A stretch of 64,000 bases of DNA from Parabacteroides faecis (lineage in GTDB: Bacteria; Bacteroidota; Bacteroidia; Bacteroidales; Tannerellaceae). The stretch lies in the NCBI RefSeq assembly GCF_014647375.1, contig NZ_BMPB01000008.1:334733-398732 (forward strand). The letters are read 5' to 3'. Positions 46,888 to 55,434 of this stretch are shown here, piece after piece; the first letter of the stretch is position 1; the number at the start of each line of letters is the position of its first letter. Under the pieces are notes generated by a model, which was not told the DNA's origin, did no database searches, and worked only from the letters and a program-made list of their open reading frames with translations. The translations under genes and the position numbers were made by a program.

Positions 46888-48222
46888 ATGGGAACTTCAA
46901 AAGAAATGACATCCGGGGCAGCGCTACCGTTGATCTTCAACTTTGCCATGCCGGTATTGCTGGCTAATCTGCTTCAACAAACCTATTCTTTGATCGATGC
47001 GGCTATTGTTGGTAAATTTCTGGGAATCGATGCTTTTTCCGCTGTCGGGGCGAGTACGTCTGTTATATTTCTTATCATAGGATTTTGTAATGGATGCTGT
47101 GCCGGTTTCGGTATTCCGGTGGCACAGAAATTCGGTGCAAGAGATTACAGCACGATGCGGAAGTATGTTTCCATCAGTTTGCAGCTGGCAGCAGTTATGT
47201 CGGTTATCATTGCAGTCGTTACAAGTATATATTGTAAGGATATTCTAAGGATGATGCAAACTCCGGAGAATATTTTTAAAGATGCTTATTTCTATTTATT
47301 GGTTACTTTCATCGGCGTACCCTGTACTTTCTTTTATAATTTGTTGTCCAGTATTATCCGCGCTTTGGGCGATAGCAAGACCCCATTCTGGTTCCTGCTT
47401 TTTTCTACCATTCTGAATGTGATCCTCGATCTGGTTTGTATCCTGGTATTTAAATGGGGAGTTGCCGGTGCTGCCATAGCCACGCTTCTCTCCCAGGGAA
47501 TATCGGCTGTTCTTTGTTTCGTTTACATGTATCGCCGTTTTGAGATATTGAGAAGTACACGGGAAGAGAGGAAATTTCAATCGAAACTGGCAGGAAACCT
47601 GATGTGGATAGGCGTACCGATGGGGCTTCAGTTCTCTATCACTGCTATCGGCAGTATCATGTTACAAAGTGCCAATAATGCACTAGGGTCGGCCTGCATT
47701 GCAGCCTTTGCATCGGCTGTGCGTATCAAGTCATTCTTTATCTGCCCTTTCGAAAGTTTGGGAATTGCCATGGCTACCTATACCGGACAAAATTACGGGG
47801 CAGGCAAACCGGAACGTATCTGGCAGGGTATCAAAGCCAGCGGGTTGATGATGATCGTTTATGCCGCTTTTTCATTCCTTATACTGATGTTGGCTTCACG
47901 CGAACTGATATTTATATTCGTCGATCCTGCAGAAACGGAAATTATTAAAGATGCCATTCAGTTCCTGCATATATCTTGTTCCTTCTTTCCTATTCTGGGT
48001 ATTCTCTGTATTCTTCGTTACACGATCCAGGGAGCCGGATTTACCAATCTGGCAATGCTTTCCGGCGTATCTGAAATGATCGCCCGAACACTCGTCAGTA
48101 TTTATGCAGTACCGGCTTTCGGGTTTCTCGCTGTTTGCTTCGGTGATGCCACGGCATGGATGGCAGCAGATCTGTTTCTGATTCCTGCTTTTATATATGT
48201 ATATAGAAAGATCAAGAAATAA
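46888..48222 (+). CDS. MATE-family efflux transporter
   Basis: A 444-residue exporter with 12 membrane helices in two similar halves. The start MGTSKEMTSGAALPLIFNFAMPVLLANLLQQTYSLIDA is typical of the DinF/NorM-like branch, as is CNGCCAGFGIPVAQKFGA. ATG 46888 is used because the earlier TTG lies in the promoter. MATE proteins export cationic drugs or metabolites using sodium or proton gradients; the substrate is unknown. Confidence 0.93.
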   Translation: MGTSKEMTSGAALPLIFNFAMPVLLANLLQQTYSLIDAAIVGKFLGIDAFSAVGASTSVIFLIIGFCNGCCAGFGIPVAQKFGARDYSTMRKYVSISLQLAAVMSVIIAVVTSIYCKDILRMMQTPENIFKDAYFYLLVTFIGVPCTFFYNLLSSIIRALGDSKTPFWFLLFSTILNVILDLVCILVFKWGVAGAAIATLLSQGISAVLCFVYMYRRFEILRSTREERKFQSKLAGNLMWIGVPMGLQFSITAIGSIMLQSANNALGSACIAAFASAVRIKSFFICPFESLGIAMATYTGQNYGAGKPERIWQGIKASGLMMIVYAAFSFLILMLASRELIFIFVDPAETEIIKDAIQFLHISCSFFPILGILCILRYTIQGAGFTNLAMLSGVSEMIARTLVSIYAVPAFGFLAVCFGDATAWMAADLFLIPAFIYVYRKIKK

Positions 48223-48767
48223 GGCAACCAGGGCATGCTATTAGGGAATGCAGATAGCGCAGAATACGCAAAGTAATCGAATCTCAGCAAGAAAGACTAT
48301 CTATCCTTTCAGCCTTCAGCCACCCTTACGCATTGAAAAACAATTATTTCAGCTGAAGGGTGAATAAAATGGTACAATACAAATAAAAAATCCACTTTCA
48401 AAGCATATATGTTTTGAAAACAAAACACCTATGTTTCGCATTCAAAAGTCCTGACTTTACATTTCAAAACATAGGACCTTTTTCCGGTACCTACCGAATC
48501 ACAGATGAGTGCTTACCCATTTATTTTGAGTAACTACCTGTTTATTTTGAGTAACGTCCCACGTTTCAGCCTGTCGCCTTTGAGAAACAGGTCGCACAGC
48601 TAAACTGAAGGCTGAAAGGTGATTAATAAAATGCTACTGAGAGGGACAAAAAATACTTATGTTTTTATACAGAAATACTTATGTTTTCCGAATCAAATAC
48701 TTATGTATTTTGTTGATATCCGATAAGTCTGTCTACTGGAATTTTTAAGGGTAAGAAGTTTTTTCCG
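48223..48767. repeat. 545-bp intergenic repeat island
   Basis: No gene is visible. Several different words recur. Near 48395-48475 three 22-bp units begin TATGTTTT, TATGTTTC and TGACTTTA. TTTATTTTGAGTAAC occurs at 48520 and 48541. AAATACTTATGTTTT-type words start at 48651, 48673 and 48695, exactly 22 bp apart. A 15-bp inverted repeat, CCTTTCAGCCTTCAG at 48305-48319 and its complement at 48605-48619, frames the middle, and CTGAAGGGTGAATAAAATG near 48352 resembles text next to the second arm. Confidence 0.75.
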
Positions 48768-48855
48768 CGGAGAGAGCGGGATTCGAACCCGCGAAACCCT
48801 TTAGGGGTTTACACGCTTTCCAGGCGTGCCTCTTCAACCACTCGAGCATCTCTCC
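48768..48855 (-). tRNA. tRNA-Ser (anticodon GGA)
   Basis: An 88-nt class II tRNA on the minus strand. The acceptor arms are GGAGAGA and TCTCTCC with discriminator G. The anticodon stem-loop CACGC-CTGGAAA-GCGTG gives GGA. A long variable arm (ACCCCTAAAGGGT) and the T arm GGGTTCGAATCCC follow. No CCA is encoded. It is the second of two tRNA-Ser genes read leftward. Confidence 0.95.
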
Positions 48856-48895
48856 TTTAAGGAAGAATTTTGAGAACGTAAGCTCTCCATAAAAC

Positions 48896-48921
48896 AAAAA
48901 GCAGCCTTTTTTGCTGCTTTT
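48896..48921 (-). terminator. Hairpin between the two tRNA-Ser genes
   Basis: GCAGC and GCTGC form a short stem flanked by A and T runs; on the minus strand a run of five T follows. It may end the upstream tRNA transcript or allow partial read-through. Confidence 0.6.
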
Positions 48922-48922
48922 G

Positions 48923-49007
48923 CGGAGAGATAGGGATTCGAACCCCAGGAACCTTTCAGTTCAACGGTTTTCAAGACCGCCGCAATCGACCACTCTGCCA
49001 TCTCTCC
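48923..49007 (-). tRNA. tRNA-Ser (anticodon TGA)
   Basis: An 85-nt class II tRNA on the minus strand with acceptor GGAGAGA/TCTCTCC, anticodon loop CTTGAAA giving TGA, a long variable arm and T arm GGGTTCGAATCCC. No CCA is encoded. The acceptor and T stems match the neighbouring tRNA-Ser. Confidence 0.95.
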
Positions 49008-49079
49008 AATAAATCAAAACTGCCAGAACGTATTTAAACGTTGCTTTTCAAAGCATCTGGCCTCTCTTGTTTACGGGTG

Positions 49080-49087
49080 CAAAAGTA
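49080..49087 (-). promoter_or_regulatory. -7 element of the tRNA-Ser genes
   Basis: TACTTTTG on the minus strand, 73 bp before the first tRNA. The leader between contains an inverted repeat (GCCAGA/TCTGGC with AACGT/ACGTT inside). Confidence 0.5.
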
Positions 49088-49209
49088 GGTAAAAGATTAA
49101 TACGCTCCAAATATTCAGGAATTATTTTTATACTATTCATTTCAAAAAAATACTACAAAATAGTCCTTTTATTGTTTAAGTTTCTGATACTCTTCACAAA
49201 CAGCAACCA

Positions 49210-50175
49210 TCATAAAGATTGAATTAATTCACGCTGTGCCTTAAAAAAAGCAACTCTTTGCCTCTCTCCACTAACAGAAATCATAATGGAAGAACGGATA
49301 AGAGCCCGTAGCCACTTCCGTAGTTTTTCATAAGTCCCTTCATCCAGTGAGGCAACAGAACTCAGAATAAACGTTTTGATCATGCTTATATGGTAGTTTT
49401 TAATCTGTACGCACCAGTAGCTCGTATCAAAATTCACACTCGATATATAAATGAAAACTTTATTCCCTGTCTCTTCAAAATAACCGCGTGTTGCCAGAAT
49501 TTCCATCTCATCCAGAAACTTCATCAACTCCTCTTTCAGAAGCTCCACATCTTCCTTCCCAATCAGATGGATACTCATGAAATAATTAATGTCGTTCACC
49601 AGATATTGGAATATCAACGGATCAAGTATATAATAAGAATTACGGACATATCGCGATTCTTCTACACTTGCCAACTGTATTCCAACAAAACGGTCGGTAA
49701 CCTCGATTTCATCAAAACGCTTTGCTTTCCCCGGAACCCCACATTGATACAACCATTTAAAAAGATAAAAACGCGAGATATACTTATAATTCATATAAAG
49801 CTGTTGCGGCAATATATTCGTACAATCGATCAGTTCCGATTTTTCATCCTCGCGGGACAAACCCAATACATCGACATATTGCTCCAACATATCATAGTCT
49901 ATCTCTTTCGGATTCACAAAATCAACCAACTTCAGTTGAAACGGCCTGCTTTTAGCTGTAACCGTACCGACTAAATTATCCAATGATATACCAAAAGCAT
50001 TTGCTATAGTAACAATTTCAGCAAATGTAAATGCAACTTCCCCCCGCAAACGTCGATACACAGCTTCTTTCTCAATACACAACAAATCGACTAACGCGCT
50101 TACTAAGTTTGTTTTCTGAGGGAACTCTTCTTTGATCGTATTCAGAAGGTTATCATACAAAAGTTCTTTTTCCAT
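49210..50175 (-). CDS. Helix-turn-helix protein, paralogue A
   Basis: A 321-residue protein I cannot name. The first 70 residues hold a helix-turn-helix of the XRE/BetR-like kind: EKEAVYRRLRGEVAFTFAEIVTIANAFGISLDNLVG. The remaining 250 residues are helical with no recognised domain and no membrane segment. It aligns along its whole length with the gene at 50377-51342. The two share RRLRGEVAF, DPLIF-YL-NDI-YF-SIHL and MISVSG-RQR. It is probably a DNA-binding regulator with a ligand or partner domain. It has its own promoter (-7 TACCTTTG at 50219-50226). Confidence 0.7.
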   Translation of the reverse strand: MEKELLYDNLLNTIKEEFPQKTNLVSALVDLLCIEKEAVYRRLRGEVAFTFAEIVTIANAFGISLDNLVGTVTAKSRPFQLKLVDFVNPKEIDYDMLEQYVDVLGLSREDEKSELIDCTNILPQQLYMNYKYISRFYLFKWLYQCGVPGKAKRFDEIEVTDRFVGIQLASVEESRYVRNSYYILDPLIFQYLVNDINYFMSIHLIGKEDVELLKEELMKFLDEMEILATRGYFEETGNKVFIYISSVNFDTSYWCVQIKNYHISMIKTFILSSVASLDEGTYEKLRKWLRALIRSSIMISVSGERQRVAFFKAQRELIQSL

Positions 50176-50376
50176 GTCATAGAATTATAAGTTTTGATAT
50201 CAACACACTGTTTTCATGCAAAGGTAAACAAGGAACCCATAAAAAAGTTACCGGATAAACCGGCATAGCTCTTTTAAATATCCAAAAAAAACTAAGAAAA
50301 CGAACAGACATTGAATCTCGGTCACCGATAAAAGCAGAAAGTTCCGTTAATAATATATAACCTCATTTTTAAACAT

Positions 50377-51342
50377 TTACAAGGCATTGATAACTTCACG
50401 CTGTTTCTCAAAAAATTGAATACGTTGCCTGCCCCCACTGACGGAAATCATAGTCGACGACCTGACAATGGCCTCAAGCCAGGACGAAATACGTTCATAA
50501 ATCTGGTGATCCAACGAAACGACAGCATTCAGGGTAAATGTTCGTATCAAGCTGACGCGCAAGTGTTTTACTTCTACACAACGGTAACTTGTATCGATAT
50601 GTGTTCCTGATATATAAAAATAGACATTATTTCCCGTATCATCAAACTGTCCCTTGAAAGCCAGAACTTCCATATCATCTAAAAACTGCAGCAAATCTAT
50701 TTTTAATAGCAGCAAATCTTCTTCGCTCAATAAATGAATACTGATAAAATAACGGATATCATTCGCCAGATAATAAAAAATCAAGGGATCCCAAACATAG
50801 ATGGTTTGATTAATCCGTTTCGCCGCAGCCACACTTTTCTCTTGTATCTTTTCAAGACGTTCCGTTGGATAAACATCCTGAAACCGGAGTTTTTTATTAA
50901 ATTCTTTATTCTGATAAATCCATTTGAAAAGAAAAAAACGAGAGATATTTTTATAACTTAAATAAAGGGATTGGGGCAAAATGCCGGAACAGTCCATTAC
51001 TCGCGATCTTTTATCGTATTTACCTAAATTATGGATATAGATATAATGCTCCAACATTTTGTAATCGATATTGTCCAAATCACCATAGTCAACCAGTCTC
51101 AATTGGAAAGGCCTGCTATTTGTAAACCGCCCTCCGACCATATTATCCAACGAAATACCCAAAGTACTGGAAACAATGGCTAGCTCAGAAAATGAAAACG
51201 CAACCTCTCCACGCAGCCGACGGTACACCGCTTCCTTCTCCAGATCCAATAAATCCACAAGTGTACTTGTCAGTATTCCCTTGTTCGATATTTTATCTCT
51301 GATAGCTTCCAGTATATTTTCATATAACAAATCCCTTTTCAT
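50377..51342 (-). CDS. Helix-turn-helix protein, paralogue B
   Basis: Also 321 residues, with the same architecture as the gene at 49210-50175: a HTH in EKEAVYRRLRGEVAFSFSELAIVSSTLGISLDNMVG and a helical C-terminal part ending FFEKQREVINAL. The same length and end-to-end similarity show an old tandem duplication. A 201-bp gap with a separate promoter lies between the copies, so the two can be expressed independently. It is the last chromosomal gene before the transposon end. Function unknown; regulator by inference. Confidence 0.7.
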   Translation of the reverse strand: MKRDLLYENILEAIRDKISNKGILTSTLVDLLDLEKEAVYRRLRGEVAFSFSELAIVSSTLGISLDNMVGGRFTNSRPFQLRLVDYGDLDNIDYKMLEHYIYIHNLGKYDKRSRVMDCSGILPQSLYLSYKNISRFFLFKWIYQNKEFNKKLRFQDVYPTERLEKIQEKSVAAAKRINQTIYVWDPLIFYYLANDIRYFISIHLLSEEDLLLLKIDLLQFLDDMEVLAFKGQFDDTGNNVYFYISGTHIDTSYRCVEVKHLRVSLIRTFTLNAVVSLDHQIYERISSWLEAIVRSSTMISVSGGRQRIQFFEKQREVINAL

Positions 51343-51396
51343 AGTCTAATCTTTTCATGCCAGCTTACATCTTAGTAGCTTTCATGCTTATAATCA

Positions 51397-51427
51397 CAAA
51401 TATAACAATCGATTAAACGGGAGTCAA
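51397..51427 (-). promoter_or_regulatory. Promoter of HTH paralogue B
   Basis: Minus-strand TATATTTG (51397-51404) and TTG (51425-51427), 20 bp apart, 55 bp before the start codon. Confidence 0.65.
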
Positions 51428-51829
51428 TAGTATAAAAAAAACAAAGCCACCCAGTTTTCTGCTATTTTCAAGAATAACCTATTTATCCGATTCCCACATA
51501 ATCAGATAACACAAGAAACAGGAATCGACTTACGATAATCACCACGTCAGTAATGTATAAACCGGTAAAAAAAGAGAAAAGAGAAAACCAATATTACATA
51601 AACAGTTATATTCTACCCTACTCGCCTCAATAACTCTTATTTATAGCTCAAAAAAGAAGATCCGTTATCTATTTCATCAAAAAAACAACAGTAATACTTA
51701 TTATCAGAGAAATGCACTCAAATAAAAAAACATATATTTACTTATACAAATATAGTCAAAGACTTTGGAAGAATGGCAAAACGCGGACGAATAAAGTAAG
51801 TGTTTAGTAATTAGGATTATTCGGCCTTT

Positions 51830-51872
51830 TGGCGCTATATAATTCACTTTACCTATAATGAACAATATAGCG
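51830..51872. repeat. Inverted pair of putative integrase-binding sites
   Basis: CGCTATATAATTCA (51833-51846) and TGAACAATATAGCG (51859-51872) are inverted copies matching at 12 of 14 positions, 12 bp apart. Confidence 0.65.
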
Positions 51873-52067
51873 AGGTTGAGCGAAAGTTTTGCTACTAATC
51901 CATTGCCTTTTTCTTTCGGCAAGCATGAAATACTAAACACCCCAAACTAAGCCGAAACAATCAAAGAACGCTTGTTTTTCTTCAATTCCTGCTCAAAAAT
52001 ACTCCTTTTTTTCCAGCCAACGGAAAAAAGATGGTTTTTTGAATGAAATTAGGGATTTGTTACACGC

Positions 52068-52085
52068 TGGCGCTATATAATACAC
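52068..52085 (+). repeat. Direct repeat of the putative integrase-binding site
   Basis: TGGCGCTATATAATACAC matches 51830-51847 at 17 of 18 positions, 238 bp away, and ends 50 bp before the integrase start. Confidence 0.75.
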
Positions 52086-52135
52086 GCCTTCAAATAACTC
52101 TGTATCAGGTAAATTTGTAATCTGAAAAAAGAGTT

Positions 52136-53356
52136 ATGAAACAAGTAGTTAAGGTGTCGTTCTACCTGAAAAAGAACCAAGCGAAATCGGACAATCAATG
52201 TCCCGTCATGGCACGGCTTTCTATCGGACAATCTTCCGAAACCGTGTTTAGTACAAAAATGTGTGTTCCGGTGTCTATTTGGTCATCGGGACGTGCCACC
52301 GGAAAGAGCAGTATGGCGATGGAACTCAATCGGCGGCTGGACGAGATAAGGGCTTCCGCCCTTTCACACTACCGCGAACTGTCAGCCGTAAAGGAAAACG
52401 TAACCGCCGAACAGGTTAAAAACCATTTGCTCGGTATGGCATCCGGGCAGGAAACCCTCTTAGCCTACTTTCGCAAGCATAATGAGAATTTCGATAAGCG
52501 TGTGGGCGTGAACCGTAAAGAGGGATCAGCGAAATCCTATTGGAACGCTCTCAACCACGTTACAGCATTTGTAAAATCGAAGTATAAACTCTCCGACATT
52601 CCGTTTACTGCGCTGGACAGGTCGTTTATAGATAAATTCGACCTCTATCTGCGTGTGGATTGCTCGCTGGCGCTGGGAACCATCGTGGTAGTCACAACAC
52701 GAATCAATACTATCATCAAAAAAGCCATCGCCGACGGAATAATCACATCCAACCCCTTCATGGGATATGCCCCCGAACGCCCCGAACGGGTGCAAAAATA
52801 TCTTACCCAAAAAGAGTTGAAGGCATTAATGACAACGCCATTAGAAAAACCGCATCACTATCTGATACGTGATTTGTTCCTGTTTTCGTGCTACACAGGC
52901 ATCCCGTACTCCGATATGTGCAAGCTCACAGAGGAAGAACTGGAACTTGCGCCCGACGGCGAACTATGGATAAAGACCTCACGCGTCAAGACGGGCATGG
53001 ATTACGACCTGCCCTTATTGGATATTCCCCTGCAAATCCTCGAACGTTACCGGGGAATAGCTGACGGCGGACGATTGCTGCCAATGTACAGCAATTCCGA
53101 ACTGAACCGGGAACTGAAAACTGTTGCCCGAACCTGCGGCATCAACCGACGAATTACCTTCCATCAAGGCCGCCATACCTATGCTTCGGAAATTACACTC
53201 TCGCAGGGTGTTCCGATTGAAACAGTCAGCCGGATGCTCGGACACGGGCAGATTAAGACCACCCAGATTTACGCGAAAATCACCAACGATAAAATCGCCG
53301 AGGACATGAAAACCCTCGACGACCGTATCTGCGGGAAATTCAAATTTGCTATTTAA
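52136..53356 (+). CDS. Tyrosine recombinase (integrase) 1
   Basis: A 406-residue integrase with arm-binding, core-binding (about 100-200) and catalytic domains, of the kind found on Bacteroides conjugative transposons. HQGRHTYAS near 343 gives the His-x2-Arg and GHGQIKTTQIYAKI near 370 gives the second His and nucleophile Tyr. The place of the first catalytic Arg (normally TGLR) reads TGIPYSDM near 252, so that Arg is missing. The CTnDOT integrase also lacks it. The next recombinase begins 20 bp downstream. Confidence 0.93.
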   Translation: MKQVVKVSFYLKKNQAKSDNQCPVMARLSIGQSSETVFSTKMCVPVSIWSSGRATGKSSMAMELNRRLDEIRASALSHYRELSAVKENVTAEQVKNHLLGMASGQETLLAYFRKHNENFDKRVGVNRKEGSAKSYWNALNHVTAFVKSKYKLSDIPFTALDRSFIDKFDLYLRVDCSLALGTIVVVTTRINTIIKKAIADGIITSNPFMGYAPERPERVQKYLTQKELKALMTTPLEKPHHYLIRDLFLFSCYTGIPYSDMCKLTEEELELAPDGELWIKTSRVKTGMDYDLPLLDIPLQILERYRGIADGGRLLPMYSNSELNRELKTVARTCGINRRITFHQGRHTYASEITLSQGVPIETVSRMLGHGQIKTTQIYAKITNDKIAEDMKTLDDRICGKFKFAI

Positions 53357-53376
53357 TTACCCTAAAAATTTCGATT

Positions 53377-54699
53377 ATGGAAACGAATAAAAAAGATAAT
53401 GCCAACGACAGACGGAACAAACGCCGCAGTACATTTGCCGTCCTGTTTTATATCAACCGTACAAAAGTTCGTAAGAACGGTATGTGTCAGCTTTTGTGCA
53501 AAATCAGCATTGATGCCGATTGGGAACAGGTCGGTACAAAGGTTTCGGTCAATCCGAAGATTTGGAACCCCGAAACCGGACGGGCAGACGGTCGCAGCCA
53601 AAACTCTCTGGAAGTGAACCGTGCCATAGACAAACTCACGGAGCGGATAACGAACCACTATACCGATATACAGACAAAGCTGGGGTTTGTTACCGCCGAA
53701 CTGGTTAAAAACGCCCTGAAAGGTATCGCGCAAAAGCCACTCACGCTGATAAAACTTTTTGAGGAACACAATGCGGAGTTTGAAAGCCGTGTCGGTGTGG
53801 ATCGGGATAAACCGGCGCTTGACGTTTATAAAGTAACCTGTAAGCACCTGTCGGCGTTTATACATAAAAAATATGATGTGGATGACGTATCGCTTCGTTC
53901 CCTCAATCTGGATTTCTTTGACGCTTTCGACCTCTTTTTGCATACAGACAAGGGGTTGCAGCAGAAAACCATTCACCAGCACTTGTATAACCTGAAAAAG
54001 ATAACCAAACGGGCAGTCAGTCAGGGAACGCTGCGCCGCGACCCGTTTATGAATATTTTTCCCGAACTGCCAGCCCTCAAAAGTCGTCATCTGAAAGAAG
54101 ACGACCTGAAACGGCTAATGGAGTGCCGCCCGGAACATGAGAACTTACAGCGGGTGCGTGATTGGTTCGTATTTTCGACCTTTACGGGATTGGCTCTCGC
54201 TGATTTAAGAAAGCTCTCGACCGAGCATCTTAAACAGGCTGAAGATGGTAGCTGGTGGATAGATATGAAACGGCAAAAGACTGGCACAGATTTCACCGTG
54301 CGGCTGTTGGAAATACCTTTGCAGATTATCGAAAAGTATCGCCATGAGCGTACAGGCGACCGGATTTTCAATGTATATTGCAGACAATACGTCTATCAAC
54401 TCATTAAAAAGGTCGGAAAACTTTGCGACATCGACACGATTACATACCACAAAGCCCGCCATAATTTCGGAACGCATATTACGCTCTCGCAGGGTGTCCC
54501 TATCGAAACGGTCAGCCGAATGATGGGACATAAGCACATTACCACGACGCAGATATACGCCAAAGTTACCGATAAGAAAGTCGCTGAGGATATGAAACGG
54601 CTGAAAAAACGGACTGCGGGCAAAAAGGTATCTTTATACGAAGATGAAACGGCGCGGGCAAAAATGCGTTACCCCAAATCAGTAAAACGTGTAGATTAA
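53377..54699 (+). CDS. Tyrosine recombinase (integrase) 2
   Basis: A 440-residue second integrase with the same domain order. Its arm domain starts with a basic stretch (RRNKRRSTFAVLFYINRTK). HKARHNFGTH near 358 and GHKHITTTQIYAKV near 385 carry the catalytic His, Arg, His and Tyr. The first Arg position reads TGLALADL, again without Arg. The two integrases are clearly related but far from identical. Tandem recombinase pairs of this sort occur in some Bacteroidales elements and may both be needed. Confidence 0.93.
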   Translation: METNKKDNANDRRNKRRSTFAVLFYINRTKVRKNGMCQLLCKISIDADWEQVGTKVSVNPKIWNPETGRADGRSQNSLEVNRAIDKLTERITNHYTDIQTKLGFVTAELVKNALKGIAQKPLTLIKLFEEHNAEFESRVGVDRDKPALDVYKVTCKHLSAFIHKKYDVDDVSLRSLNLDFFDAFDLFLHTDKGLQQKTIHQHLYNLKKITKRAVSQGTLRRDPFMNIFPELPALKSRHLKEDDLKRLMECRPEHENLQRVRDWFVFSTFTGLALADLRKLSTEHLKQAEDGSWWIDMKRQKTGTDFTVRLLEIPLQIIEKYRHERTGDRIFNVYCRQYVYQLIKKVGKLCDIDTITYHKARHNFGTHITLSQGVPIETVSRMMGHKHITTTQIYAKVTDKKVAEDMKRLKKRTAGKKVSLYEDETARAKMRYPKSVKRVD

Positions 54700-54719
54700 C
54701 AATTAAAAACAACAATACA

Positions 54720-55073
54720 ATGAATACAGAATCAATCATCATAGAAAATGGACAGGTAACAATCCGTCCCGGAGCAGAAAACGTATGGCTCACACAGCAC
54801 CAGATAGCAGACCTTTTCGGCGTATTTGTTTCCGCCATCGGTAGTAATATCCGCTCGATCCTTAAAGGCGAAGTATTGCGGGAGAATGAAATATCCCGTC
54901 AGAGGAATAATGGCAACGGCTTTATTACGGTTTATAATATGGAAATGATAACGGCGATGGCTTTCCGGCTCAAATCAAACCAGGCGCAGCAATACCGCCG
55001 CTGGATGCTCAGACAGGTTTTCAATCCTGTTATACTCTGGAAAATTCCGGGAATGGACACTATGCTAAACTAA
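54720..55073 (+). CDS. RhuM-like fragment
   Basis: A 117-residue protein resembling only the N-terminal DNA-binding part of RhuM/KilA-type proteins: VWLTQHQIADLFGV-x-VSAIGSNIRSILKGEVL, then FRLKSNQAQQYRRWMLRQV. RhuM proteins are usually about 300 residues, so this is a truncated or minimal version. It lies 20 bp after integrase 2 and may be co-transcribed. Function on the element is unknown. Confidence 0.65.
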   Translation: MNTESIIIENGQVTIRPGAENVWLTQHQIADLFGVFVSAIGSNIRSILKGEVLRENEISRQRNNGNGFITVYNMEMITAMAFRLKSNQAQQYRRWMLRQVFNPVILWKIPGMDTMLN

Positions 55074-55089
55074 TCTCCGGCACTAAACA

Positions 55090-55127
55090 GAAACGACCCT
55101 CAATTTTTGGGGTCGTTTCTGTTTAGA
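55090..55127. terminator. Bidirectional terminator
   Basis: AAACAGAAACGACCC pairs with GGGGTCGTTTCTGTTT around a short T-rich loop. It separates the rightward integrase genes from the leftward HTH genes. Confidence 0.9.
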
Positions 55128-55434
55128 TCAATACCTGCTCATCGAGGCTCTGTTTGCGGCAGTCCTCCAACAGTTGTACTAACTCTGATTCCTTATAGAC
55201 GATTTTGCCGCAAATCAGATAATAGGGAAATACCCCGGCAGTGCGGTATTCCTGCAATGTTCGGCGGCTTATCCTCAAAAGGGCGGACAGCTCACTATCG
55301 GTTATAAATCGTTCCCCATGTAAAGGGCGTCGATCAGGTACTTTCAGTTTGTCGAGCGTTTTAATCACCTTTTCCAACCGTCGAAAAAGGTCGGCCACGC
55401 GCGGGTCTTGCCTGCTTAACAATTGGTTGTTCAT
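55123..55434 (-). CDS. Excisionase-like HTH protein 1
   Basis: A 103-residue protein with a MerR/excisionase-type winged helix: FITDSELSALLRISRRTLQEYRTAGVFPYYLICGKIVYKESEL. Such small proteins on Bacteroidales conjugative transposons direct excision or control its genes. It overlaps the preceding gene by 4 bp (ATGA), so translation is coupled. The first 40 residues form a likely coiled helix. Confidence 0.85.
   Translation of the reverse strand: MNNQLLSRQDPRVADLFRRLEKVIKTLDKLKVPDRRPLHGERFITDSELSALLRISRRTLQEYRTAGVFPYYLICGKIVYKESELVQLLEDCRKQSLDEQVLI

Larger units (their letters stand above)
51430..52135. mobile_element. Left end region of a conjugative transposon (approximate)
   Basis: About 700 bp without a credible gene between the chromosomal HTH gene and the first integrase. 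It must hold the chromosome-element junction, which I cannot place to the base. TGGCGCTATATAAT occurs at 51830 and 52068 with a partial inverted copy at 51859-51872; these are likely recombinase-binding sites. The -7 element TAAATTTG at 52110-52117 should drive the integrase. The element continues past the right edge. Confidence 0.6.

Noticed and set aside
48768-49007. tRNA-Ser genes as the transposon attachment site
   Set aside because: Both tRNAs are intact and lie nearly 3 kb from the integrase, with two chromosomal genes between.
51704-51940. Leftward 78-residue frame at the transposon end
   Set aside because: It covers the repeated integrase sites and has no start context or family resemblance.
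52109-52118. CTnDOT-type core site GTAnnTTTGC
   Set aside because: GTAAATTTGT matches nine of ten positions but is fully explained as the -7 element of the integrase promoter, and no second copy was found.
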